Source: Hemicordylus capensis | Lineage: Eukaryota > Chordata > Lepidosauria > Squamata > Cordylidae | Length of the DNA stretch: 64,000 nucleotides | Assembly: GCF_027244095.1 (NCBI RefSeq) | Contig: NC_069670.1 | Location: 16,511,320 to 16,575,319, forward strand | Direction of reading: 5' to 3' | In this document: positions 12,001 to 18,766 of the stretch, piece by piece | Layout: every line of letters starts with the position of its first letter | How positions within the stretch are numbered: position 1 is the first letter of the stretch | Position numbers and translations under genes: made by a program | Notes under the pieces: model-generated | Databases searched by the model: none | Told to the model about the DNA's origin: nothing | Seen by the model: only the letters and a program-made list of their open reading frames with translations

Positions 12001-14949
12001 GAGGGGGTGGGGGTCCGCGGGGCCTTGGACCCAGAGGTCCGAGAGGCGAACCCATAGGAGGAGGCCCTAGAAACAAGATGGCAAATTAATCTGCAGCAAC
12101 AGTAAGCCACAGCCAACCCGCCACATCAGAAGAAATTACCGTATCGACCTGAACCCCAGACTAGTTTTTCCCCAAGTTATTTTATGTTAGACGTATGAGG
12201 GTCCTCTTAAATCCAGAGTCCTATCCCATTTGGATAAATACAGGTACCACCTATATTAAGCCTCTATTTTTCAAAGGGGCCGTCTTAAGTCCAGAGCAGT
12301 CTTCTATTCAGGTAAATATGGGATTTACATCGAACTTGTATCAATATGCTGCCCTTGGCATGTAGACCAAGGGACGGACTCCATGCCCCTGGCCGCCCAA
12401 CACGACTGGTCTGCTTCATCCAACCGTCCAGATTTCTCCCTCTAAGCCTTACCTCTTGGGATCCCCGGAGGTCTTGGCCCCAGGTCAGGAGCAGACCTGG
12501 GTACTGAGGGGGGCAGCTTGGACATCTCTTGATGGCGCTCCTGTTCCATCAGGACAGCAGCCTGGGAGGGAAGAGAAGACACGGGTTAGGACTACTCATC
12601 GATATATCTCAGGATGGTCCACTCAACAGGTCCAGAGTGCTCCCTGTAACTGGGACTCCTGGATGCTGTGGACTTCAACTCCCATAATCCCCAGCCAAAG
12701 GCCAGTGCAGCAGGGGATGCTGGGAGTCGTCGCCAACGCCACCTGGGAATCCCCGTGACAGGGACCACCAGCCCAACGCAGTGGGGACTGACCACACACA
12801 CAACCCAACATAGAGGCAAGGAGAAGGGTGCATTGCAGGCAAGAGAGGAAGTTGCTGGGGCAACAGGGAAGACAAAATACTGGGGCAAGGCCGCATTTGG
12901 GAGATCCAAGGATGACACATCTCCGGCCCAGTGTTCCCTGTAAGCGGGAATCCCAGATGTTGTTGACTACAGCTCCCAGAATCCCTAGCTGCAGTGGGCT
13001 CTGGCTGAGGATGCTGGGAGTTGTCGTCAAGAACAGCTGGGATTTTCTGTTAAGAGGGAACACTGCTCCGGTTAACCAAGAGCGGAGCAGTCGGCAGTAT
13101 GAGGCTACGGGCTAGACACATGACCCACAGCGCCCCCTAGTGCGGGGATTTTCCTCACACCACCGCTGCACAAAATCAGCACATGCAAACGAGGTAAGCC
13201 GTTACCTGCTTGACTCTCTCCTCCTGCTGGATCAACATGGCGGCTTGCTGCTGGGCCAGCTTCAGCCGCTCCTCCTCGGGCAACGTGGAAGGATCCACCG
13301 CCTGCATGCGAAGAGGCGGCCCGAGGCCGGGCGGTGGCGGAGGGGGCCCCACGCCCATGGGAAAGTTGAGGGCCATGCCAGGGGGGGGAGGGGGCGGCGG
13401 CTGCATGGGCGGCATCCCCATCGGAGGGGGCGGCAGAGGGATCCCGGAGAGCTGCAAAAGAGAGAAGGCCGCGGCAGCTGTCGGAGGTGCACAGGAACAC
13501 AGAAAGCTGCCTCCTACAGAGTCAGACCCTTGGTCCAGCTAGCTTAGCGCGCGCCACTCGGACTGGCAGCCGCTCTCCAGGGGTATTGACAGGGGTCTCT
13601 CCAACGTGACCTAGGCAAGCTGCCGGGGAGTGAACCGAGGACCATCCACATGCTCTCCCACTGGGCTAGGGACCCATCCCCACCCTTGGACCCTTTCCAG
13701 CCCGGCTACCAGAGAATCTTCTCTTTGCAGCTGCCGTGGCCTGGACCGGGGACCTTCTAAAGGCGAAGCCTGGACCCTCCCAAGCACACCCCACCCTTCC
13801 AGCGAGCTCAAGGGCGGCCAATGGGACCAGCTCTTGCTGGCAGCCACCTCCCGTTCTTTTGTGTGGGGGCGCCTGCCGGCCACGCCCCCGAGTGTGACAT
13901 CATATGCAGGGGGCGTGGCCACCGCTTCATTTAAGCGTGGCTTGGGTGCCTTCCTCCTTGGCTCAGAGGCAGAGAAAGCCGCGCCCAGACAGGCTTGAAG
14001 AAAGCATCGCCGGGGAGGGAAGGGATCACGCGGCCCCTCTTGCCGACCGGGGCTACGGGTGGAGAGCGAGCGGGCTGGCAGCCCCTGGAGGTGCTGGGGG
14101 GTGGTGGCAGCCGGAGGACGGTCACCCCCTGCTCCACTGCGGCCAGGCACCTGCCCCCTCCCTGGAGAAACCACTCACCTGTCCCGGCATGGGGGGAGGG
14201 GCAGGCTTGTCCCCATCATCTCCTCGCAGGACCGGCCTGTTGAGCACTCTTCCGGTCTGCAAGAGAGAGCCCCACAATGGTTGCCGTCTGCTTCTCCCAG
14301 CTGGAGCACCCGCTCGCCTCTGCAGCGGGCAGTTCCCGAGGCAGCCCAGTCAAGAACCGGGCCGGGCAAGCGGCCTCTCTGGCTCCTGATGGTCAGCCGT
14401 CTAACCCAGCTCTCCGACCCAGCATTTTAACAGGGCGAGAGGAAACGCCGTCCTCCCTGCTCATCTCTCACACATGACCTCTGCCCCCGCCCGCTATGTG
14501 TTGTTCGCTCACACACAATCAAAAATTGAGAGCACACAGAGCTCCCAAAGCTGGGCAGGATCCTTGGCATTTTTCTATTTCTAGGTCAGTTCTAGGGGCT
14601 GTGCAGATACTGCTGCAGAGGGTTAAGCAAATTGCATGCATGACCGGAACCCGGAACGACCCTGGTTCCTCTTTTCAGTTGCCCAGCTGTCTGTAGTCTC
14701 CAACACCACCCATTTAGAAGAAAAAGAAATAGAAAAAATCACAAAATACAAAGATCTGCAAGTTGAAACTGAAAGGCTGTGGCAGAAGACCAAAATAATC
14801 CCAGTGGTAATTGGCGCCCTAGGTGCAATTCCAAAACAACTTGAAGAGCACCTCAGCACCATAGGGGCCACAGAAATCACCATTATTATTATTATTATTA
14901 TTTTACATTTATATCCCGCTTTTCCTCCAAGGAGCCCAGAGCGGTGTAT

Positions 14950-14982
<33 letters not shown>

Positions 14983-17803
14983 ATACTTGTTTCTCCTCAC
15001 AACCACCCTGTGAAGTAGGTTAGGCTGAGAGAGAAGTGACTGGCCCAGAGTCACCCAGCTAGTCTCATGGCTGAATGGGGATTTGAACGCGGGTCTCCCC
15101 CAGTCCTCGTCCGGCACTCTAACCACGCTGGCTTCTTTAAAGACCAACCTTTTGCCATTTCCCCAGGCAGGAAAAGACTAGGAGGCAAACTCAGAGGTGC
15201 AGGGAGGACTGATCCAGCCCTGACGCACCGAAATGCTCCTCAACACAGACTTAAGCCCAGAACGACTCTCCACACATCCTTTTGCTAACACTCAGCGACA
15301 GTACTGTCTTCGCTCCCAACGCTCGCTATTTCTTGCAAAGCTGGGCTGACTGCGCAATGTTAGGCCGACAGGATCCATCTCCACACTAAGAAGACCAAGA
15401 AACCTCATCCCTAAGTGTTGTGGGAATCCAAGACAGGAGCTCATTTGATGACAGAAGCCATTACTGTCCTAGAGGAGGGCACGTCACATTTTTAGCCACA
15501 AAAAGACCCAAGGACTTACCTGAAGGGTGTACGTTTGCAGCCGTTCGACCAGCTCCTCGCGGCTACCTGGAAGGGTAAGAAAGAAATAATACTGAGCTAG
15601 ATGGACCAAGGGTTTGACTCACAAGATTTATGGCAGCTTCCTATGTCGCTAACCCCCGACTACTGAATGGTATTCCCTTTGCTGTGCAGACACCAACGGT
15701 CCCTTTTCAGTCTCTGGATCTCTCCTCCCCAAGTTCACAAACACACACACTTTTTTTTTTTAAGTCTTTCTCCTCCTGAGAGCCTGGAGCTAACACTGAA
15801 TTAAGGCTTCCTTTTCCAAAGCTATTAATAGGGGCCGATAAGGTCACAGCCTATGTGACGTGCCATGCACTGAATACAGTAACAACCACCCCTGCTAACT
15901 GGGCCAATGGGCATCTTTGAAAGTGGCGATTCTCTTGTATTTGGAGGGGTGGGATCAGGGAGTAACTGCCCTGATCCAAGCCCAGCACAGCACCCCTGTC
16001 AGTGGCTATTGCTGGTGTCTCCCTTATGTTTCTAGTTAGACTGTGGGCCGCTTTGACACAGGGAACCATCTTTTGCTTTTCTGATGTCCGACACTGCAGA
16101 CCACCCACCATTTGTTTTAAAGCAGCATTCAAAAATCACCTATCATTTGTTCTCATTTTTATTTACAGTCATTTCCATTCAGCATCATTTATTTTAAAGT
16201 TTTTTAAACAGAGCATTTAGGAAGGCACCGATTCACATACATCAGGGGGTCCCAACTTGTGGTACTCCAGATGTCGCTGAACTACAGCTCCCATCAGTTG
16301 TCATTTAGCCACATCTGGAGACTGGGACTCTCTGACATACATGATTAACAACAATAAGTATGTGAGTTAATCAGGGAGCTTGACATCAGTTATTATCAGC
16401 ATCAAGCTCCCTAATAGGTTTCTCCCGAGACATCTGACTGGCCATTCTTTGGTGGCTGCCCACCTTGATCCTATGGGGGCATACAAGCATGGGGCTTAAC
16501 CCCTGCTCACTTGGCAGAGAGGCACCTTTTAACGTGGTGATTCTCTTTACTGAGCAGTGGGAGAGTAACCGGCCCTATCCACCCCCAGCACAGTACCTCC
16601 AGTGACTGTTGCTGGTGTCTATCTTATGTTTCTTTTAGATTGTGAGCCCTTTGGGGACAGGGATCCATCTTATTTATTTATTATTTCTCTGTGTAAACTG
16701 CCCTGAGCCATTTTTGGAAGGGCGGTATAGAAATCAAATAAACAAACAATAATGATGAAATCAAATAAACAATATACAACCACAAACATACCAAGTATTG
16801 TGGTTATTAAGCCAGCGCCCCACCACCACCACCCCGATTTTGTTGTGGGAAGATCAGCGTTCCCTCTTTATTGAGCAGGGGGAGAGTAACTATCCACCCT
16901 GTCCCTATCCACCCCCAGCACAGTACTTCCAGTGACAGTTGCTGGTGTCTGTCTGATGTTTCTTTTGAGAATGTGCGCCCTTTGGGGACAGAGAGCCATC
17001 TTACTTGTTTGTTATTTCTCTGTGTAAACCGCCCTGAGCCATTCTGGGAAGGGCAGTATAGAAATCGAATTAACAACAACAACAACAGGGACTCCCAGAT
17101 GTTGTTGACTATGACTCCCAGAATCCCCGGGCAAAGGCCATTGCAACTAGGGATGCTGGCAGCCATGGTGAACAACATCTGGATCCCTGTTAAGAGGGAC
17201 CAGTGGGCATGACCCCAAGCCCACTGCACTATATAACCGGGTTGGCAACTTTGGCTCTCCGGCTGTTGCTGAACTACAACTCCCATCACCCCCAGCTGTG
17301 GCTGAGGAGGATGGGAGTTGTAGTTCAGCAACAGCCAGAGAGCCAAGGCAGCCTGCCCCGCTATATCATGTTCGCCTTCCTTCCCCCCACACCTGCTCAC
17401 CCAGAGGATTTCCCCCCCTCCTCCACCCCAAAGTCCTCCAAGGAGGGTTTCCCACTCTCGGAAGCGATCCCTGGACATTCCCCGCACACGTGTTTTCACA
17501 ATACCAAGCCGCGCTAGAGAGCCACCCGGAGATGAACACCGACTCCTGGGGAAGCCAGGCCAGTTCTGGAGGGTGGGCGAGCCGACCCCCAGAGCCCCTT
17601 CCCAGTCTTGATCCACCCACCCTCCAGGCCGCCCCTTCCCGCGGCTCCCTCTCCCCGGGCAGCGCAGCCCGCCTTCACCTACCCTGTGTGGGCGCTCCGA
17701 TCTCGACCAGCTTGGCCTGCACCTCGTTGGGGGACCAGGCCGCGTATCCAGGCAACGGGAGCTCCCCGGCTTTGGGGGGCTCAGAGTGCGCCTCGGACGC
17801 CAT
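1..17803 (-). CDS. SF3B2: SF3B2, splicing factor 3b subunit 2 (3' end cut by window edge)
   Basis: Encodes SF3B2/SAP145, a nuclear subunit of the SF3b complex of U2 snRNP, which holds U2 at the intron branch site with SF3B4 and SF3B1. Coding exons on the minus strand, 5' to 3': 17683-17803, 15520-15566, 14179-14256, 13206-13451, 12453-12561, 11981-12066, 11244-11349, 10694-10782, 10413-10613, 9276-9410, 8868-8948, 7860-8087, 6358-6507, 6172-6261, 4438-4545, 3842-3949, 3435-3577, 2750-2851, 2121-2220, 1181-1366, 1-37. All have GT-AG borders and phases join without a break. Start at 17803 (MASEAHSEPPK) matches the mammalian N-terminus. Visible domains: SAP domain across exons 1-3, proline-rich segment in exon 4, KKKKK basic tract and VEIEYVTEEPEIYDPNF in exon 9, DUF382 in exons 11-13, PSP domain (SDELRIALGMPVGP) in exons 14-16, acidic stretch in exon 17, EDFSDMVAEHAAKQK near the end. 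About 850 codons are seen against about 895 in human as I remember it. A 17-residue mammalian segment (QGDHSLKEHELLEQQKR) between exons 4 and 5 was not found. The final residues lie left of the window. Confidence 0.97.
952..1028. repeat. Short tandem repeat, about 18-base unit
   Basis: About four copies of a unit based on TCGTATCGTATGTAAAAA, in the last SF3B2 intron. Confidence 0.85.
1523..1640 (-). repeat. 5S/tRNA-Ala composite SINE, body fragment
   Basis: Reverse-orientation body (AGGAAGCTGC, GAGTCAGACC, GGCAGCAGTTCTCCA) truncated before the head. Confidence 0.6.
1676..1925 (+). repeat. Unclassified interspersed retroelement tail
   Basis: Carries the stretch reading GGCCACCTCCAGGAGG to GGACTAGATGGGCCTCCTTGG and ending in CTTATGTTC. 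A partial relative is at 39000-39130. Family not settled; it resembles LINE-derived repeats common in reptile genomes. Confidence 0.5.
2470..2552. repeat. Imperfect tandem repeat, about 26-28-base unit
   Basis: About three copies of AGGGGTCTCGGATCG-type units with GACTCGTCAC ends, CpG-rich, in an SF3B2 intron. Confidence 0.7.
2897..3080 (-). repeat. tRNA-Ala-headed SINE of the composite family
   Basis: Reverse copy: body, then AACCTGGGCCCTTCTGC and a degenerate tRNA-Ala-like head ending GAGTTACAGCC. No 5S part is seen. Confidence 0.75.
3186..3331. mobile_element. Palindromic MITE (GCTCAACTTCGGCCCTCC arms)
   Basis: Inverted arms containing ACTACAACTCCCATCATCC and GGATGATGGGTGTTGTAG, about 140 bases, able to fold as a hairpin. 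No coding. Confidence 0.8.
3640..3770. mobile_element. Palindromic MITE
   Basis: Arms GTGGGACTACAAACCCCATC and TGATGGGAGTTGTAGTCCAA, flanked by inverted GTGGGTCT and AGACCCAC. Confidence 0.75.
4231..4370 (+). repeat. tRNA-Ala-headed SINE, forward
   Basis: Head CACAGCTCAGCGGAAGAGCA, then CAGAAAGGCCCCGAGTCCAG (degenerate B box) and GCATCTCCAGGCAGGGCTGG. Ends about 70 bases from SF3B2 exon 15. Confidence 0.75.
4822..4972. mobile_element. Palindromic hAT-like MITE
   Basis: Near-perfect inverted repeat: CTCCCTGTGACAGGG and CCCTGTCACGGGGGG ends, arms ACTACAACTCCCATCATCCC and its complement. Confidence 0.85.
5578..5772. repeat. 195-base pure purine tract (GGGA/GAGA)n
   Basis: Uninterrupted purines on the plus strand with mirror symmetry in places, in an SF3B2 intron. 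Apparent open frames here are low-complexity artefacts. Confidence 0.95.
6655..7380 (+). repeat. Tandem units of a CR1/L2-tailed SINE
   Basis: Units start near 6760, 7026 and 7285 with CACTGGGCCAAG-type heads and GGCTGTTGCTGG-type bodies, preceded by a partial unit at 6655. Repeated landmarks are CAGCACAGCATCCT, CTCCCTTGG and CCTTTTAGACT. Confidence 0.7.
7433..7736 (-). repeat. 5S-headed composite SINE, reverse, full length
   Basis: Body AGGAAGCCACC to CTGCCAGGGAGG, then 5S-like CTCCCATTCAGATGCAACC and CCCTGCTTAGCT, ending CCAGCTCTCCTC. It separates two parts of the neighbouring SINE array; the array resumes at 7737 with GTGGCTGTGGCTGG. Confidence 0.9.
7737..7830 (+). repeat. CR1/L2-tailed SINE, continuation after inserted SINE
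   Basis: TGTGGCTGGTGTCTCCCTTG and CCTTTTAGACTCTGAGGCAG match the array units at 6760-7380. Reaches to within 30 bases of SF3B2 exon 12. Confidence 0.7.
8285..8690 (-). repeat. CR1-like LINE 3' fragments
   Basis: Two segments of the form GGTCTTCTAGTCTGACCC and GGTCATTTAGTCCAACCCCC, typical of CR1 3' ends in reverse orientation. Degenerate; the middle is unexplained. Confidence 0.4.
9493..9672 (-). repeat. tRNA-Ala-headed SINE, reverse
   Basis: Ends with CCTTCTGCATGCAAAGCAGG and TGCTCTGCCATTGAGCC, the complement of a tRNA-Ala A box and anticodon arm. Confidence 0.85.
9663..9803. mobile_element. Palindromic MITE (GTTCAACTTCAGCCCTCC arms)
   Basis: Inverted arms; the right arm has ATTATGGGAGCTGTAGTCCA and closes with AAAGTTGAGTAGGCC. 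Confidence 0.8.
9845..10060 (+). repeat. Sauria-type SINE (tRNA head, BovB-type tail)
   Basis: B-box-like GGGTTCAAATCCCC, body CATCATCTCATACTGCGCGG, tail GAGTCGAAACCAACTTGACG. The tail matches the 3' end of the BovB copy at 32180. Confidence 0.85.
10219..10262. repeat. (GAG)n microsatellite
   Basis: GAA/GAG trinucleotide run in the SF3B2 intron between exons 9 and 10; an apparent poly-Glu frame here is not coding. Confidence 0.9.
10826..11006 (-). repeat. tRNA-Ala-headed SINE, reverse
   Basis: Body then GGGATCAAACCAGGGGACCT (B box complement) and GAGCTACAGCCCCATCCCC. Confidence 0.85.
11012..11105 (-). repeat. Composite SINE, body fragment
   Basis: GCTGTCTTATACTGAGTCAG to CTGGCAGCCGCTCTC, truncated. 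Confidence 0.65.
11612..11752. mobile_element. Palindromic hAT-like MITE
   Basis: Arms TTGACTACAACTCCCATCAT and ATGATGGGAGTTGTAGTCAA around CCAAAGGCCACTGCAGCTGG; ends GTAACAGG and AACACTG. Confidence 0.85.
12626..12770. mobile_element. Palindromic hAT-like MITE
   Basis: CAGAGTGCTCCCTGTAACTG end; arms GGACTTCAACTCCCATAATC and GATGCTGGGAGTCGTCGCCA. Together with the copy at 12928 it brackets the place where a mammalian mini-exon of SF3B2 would lie. Confidence 0.8.
12928..13068. mobile_element. Palindromic hAT-like MITE
   Basis: Ends CAGTGTTCCCTGTAAGCGGG and AGAGGGAACACTG; arms ACTACAGCTCCCAGAATCCC and GATGCTGGGAGTTGTCGTCA. Confidence 0.85.
13490..13676 (-). repeat. tRNA-Ala-headed SINE, reverse, degenerate
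   Basis: ACAGAAAGCTGCCTCCTACA to ATGCTCTCCCACTGGGCTAG; starts about 40 bases from SF3B2 exon 4. Confidence 0.7.
14525..14885 (+). mobile_element. LINE ORF fragment of the REL-endonuclease type (R2/R4/NeSL-like)
   Basis: A plus frame near 14695-14880 reads EKIxKYKDLQVETERLW-like and IPVVIGALGAIPKQLEEHL. This is the block found after the restriction-like endonuclease in several early-branching non-LTR elements. It then runs into an (ATT)n stretch. Fragment only; clade uncertain. Confidence 0.6.
14900..15137 (-). repeat. MIR-like tRNA SINE, reverse
   Basis: Tail TATATCCCGCTTTTCC, core AGTGACTGGCCCAGAGTCAC, B-box complement GGATTTGAACGCGGGTC, ending CTCTAACCACGCTGGC. An (ACT)n microsatellite at 14947-14983 has grown inside it. 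Confidence 0.85.
15870..16110 (+). repeat. CR1/L2-tailed SINE
   Basis: CCTGCTAACTGGGCCAATGG head, CAGCACAGCACC, TATTGCTGGTGTCTCCC body; tail truncated. Confidence 0.75.
16244..16338. mobile_element. Palindromic MITE, short
   Basis: GGTCCCAACTTG and GAGACTGGGACTCT with CTGAACTACAGCTCCCATCA on one arm only. Confidence 0.65.
16498..16750 (+). repeat. CR1/L2-tailed SINE, full
   Basis: Runs from CCTGCTCACTTGGCAGAGAG through ACGTGGTGATTCTC to the tail CCCTGAGCCATTTTTGGAAG and GCGGTATAGAAATC. Confidence 0.85.
16830..17085 (+). repeat. CR1/L2-tailed SINE, full
   Basis: Second copy close behind the one at 16498, with the same TTTATTGAGCAGGGGGAGAG body and GGGCAGTATAGAAATCG tail, ending (AAC)n. Confidence 0.85.
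17086..17205. mobile_element. Palindromic hAT-like MITE
   Basis: CAGGGACTCCCAGATGTTGT and ACAACATCTGGATCCCTGTT ends; arms GACTATGACTCCCAGAATCC and GGGATGCTGGCAGCC. Confidence 0.75.
17238..17360. mobile_element. Palindromic MITE (GGTTGGCAACTTTGGCTCTC type)
   Basis: Near-perfect arms CTGAACTACAACTCCCATCA and TGGGAGTTGTAGTTCAGCAA in SF3B2 intron 1, about 320 bases from exon 1. Confidence 0.85.
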
Positions 17804-18000
17804 CTCGACTTCCCCCACCGCGACGTGCGCGCGCCTGCCTGAACCCGCTCGGCCACCGTCAGCGCGGCGGCGGCGGCGCCTCTCGCCCAATCAGCGCGGG
17901 CACATGACGACAGCCCCCTGCGCGGCCCAACGAGGAGAGCCGGCGCAGTTCGCTGAGCCTTCTGGGAGGTGTCGTTTCGAAGGCAGTAGCGGTGGGCTCG
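17804..18000 (-). promoter_or_regulatory. SF3B2 CpG-rich promoter region
   Basis: The 200 bases upstream of the SF3B2 start are GC- and CpG-rich with GCG repeats and no TATA box. A CCAAT box (CCAATCAG) lies near 17886. A near-consensus ZNF143/THAP11 site is at 17957-17975. These are typical of a housekeeping promoter. The transcription start itself cannot be placed from sequence. Confidence 0.7.
17957..17975 (-). promoter_or_regulatory. Candidate ZNF143/THAP11 (SBS-type) site in SF3B2 promoter
   Basis: The minus strand reads ACGACACCTCCCAGAAGGC. It agrees at 15 of 19 positions with the SBS-type motif ACTACAATTCCCAGAATGC as I know it, including the TCCCAGAA core. It lies about 155 bases upstream of the SF3B2 start codon. 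Confidence 0.55.
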
Positions 18001-18004
18001 CCCT

Positions 18005-18105
18005 GGCTGCCTGTTGGCGGACTACAGCTCCCATAAGCCCTGGCTACCGGCCGTAGTGGTCGGGGATGAAGGGAGCTGTAGTCCAACAAAAACTAGAGCG
18101 CCAAG
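18005..18105. mobile_element. Palindromic MITE at the SF3B2 promoter
   Basis: GGACTACAGCTCCCATAAGC and GAAGGGAGCTGTAGTCCAAC arms, 30 bases upstream of the candidate ZNF143 site. It adds two more ACTACAnCTCCC motifs in opposite orientation. Confidence 0.8.
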
Positions 18106-18439
18106 GGTGATGGTGATAATAAATAAGAAACAACTTTAAAAAAAATAAATTAATATAATTATCTTAGAGAGAAATAAGATGTTTCTTGTTTGTTTCTGTG
18201 TAAACTGCTTTGAGAACGTTTGCTGAACATCGGTATAGAAAAATCCGTAGTGGTTTAAGCCACTCATTTTTTTAATTAATTGTCTTGTTGTTAATTGATT
18301 ATCATCATCATTTCTTCAGATTTAAGCATCCTACCCCTCATTCAATTTATTCAGTGGATATTTTTATATATGTATATGTATTTGTGTATGTATGTGTGTG
18401 TACATACATACACACACACACAAAAAAATACTTTTGTTT
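18106..18439. other. AT-rich spacer between CATSPER1 3' end and SF3B2 promoter
   Basis: No gene. Holds a CR1/L2-type SINE tail at about 18190-18245 (GTGTAAACTGCTTTGAGAAC) and a TG/CA-rich inverted stretch at 18380-18425 (GTATGTATGTGTGTGTACAT). Confidence 0.6.
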
Positions 18440-18445
18440 TTTATT
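18440..18445 (-). terminator. Likely CATSPER1 polyadenylation signal (AATAAA)
   Basis: TTTATT on the plus strand reads AATAAA on the minus strand, about 320 bases after the CATSPER1 stop and before the SF3B2 promoter. It is the first canonical hexamer I saw downstream of the terminal exon. Confidence 0.5.
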
Positions 18446-18766
18446 TATATGCCTTAGCTTTTAACTTGTTTTAGAAAAACAAAGTTGTGTGTTGTTATTT
18501 TGAATCCACTTTGCACATCCTCAATGCATTTCCTTCTTCCATTTGAGAAGTGGCTTCTACAGCTTCTGCCTCCTACCAATCCCAGCAGGGACAACCAAGT
18601 CCAGTTGACAAACGCCAAGAGAGTATCAGATAAACAAAACAACCATTTAATTATTGGAACACAGCATTTAACACAAGTAGAAAGGGCGGAGGGGGGAGTG
18701 TTGCTTCGGCTTGACTCTGCAGCGGCCAGTGGGAGTGGGCAAGCGTTAGTCCACAAGTGATCTGGT

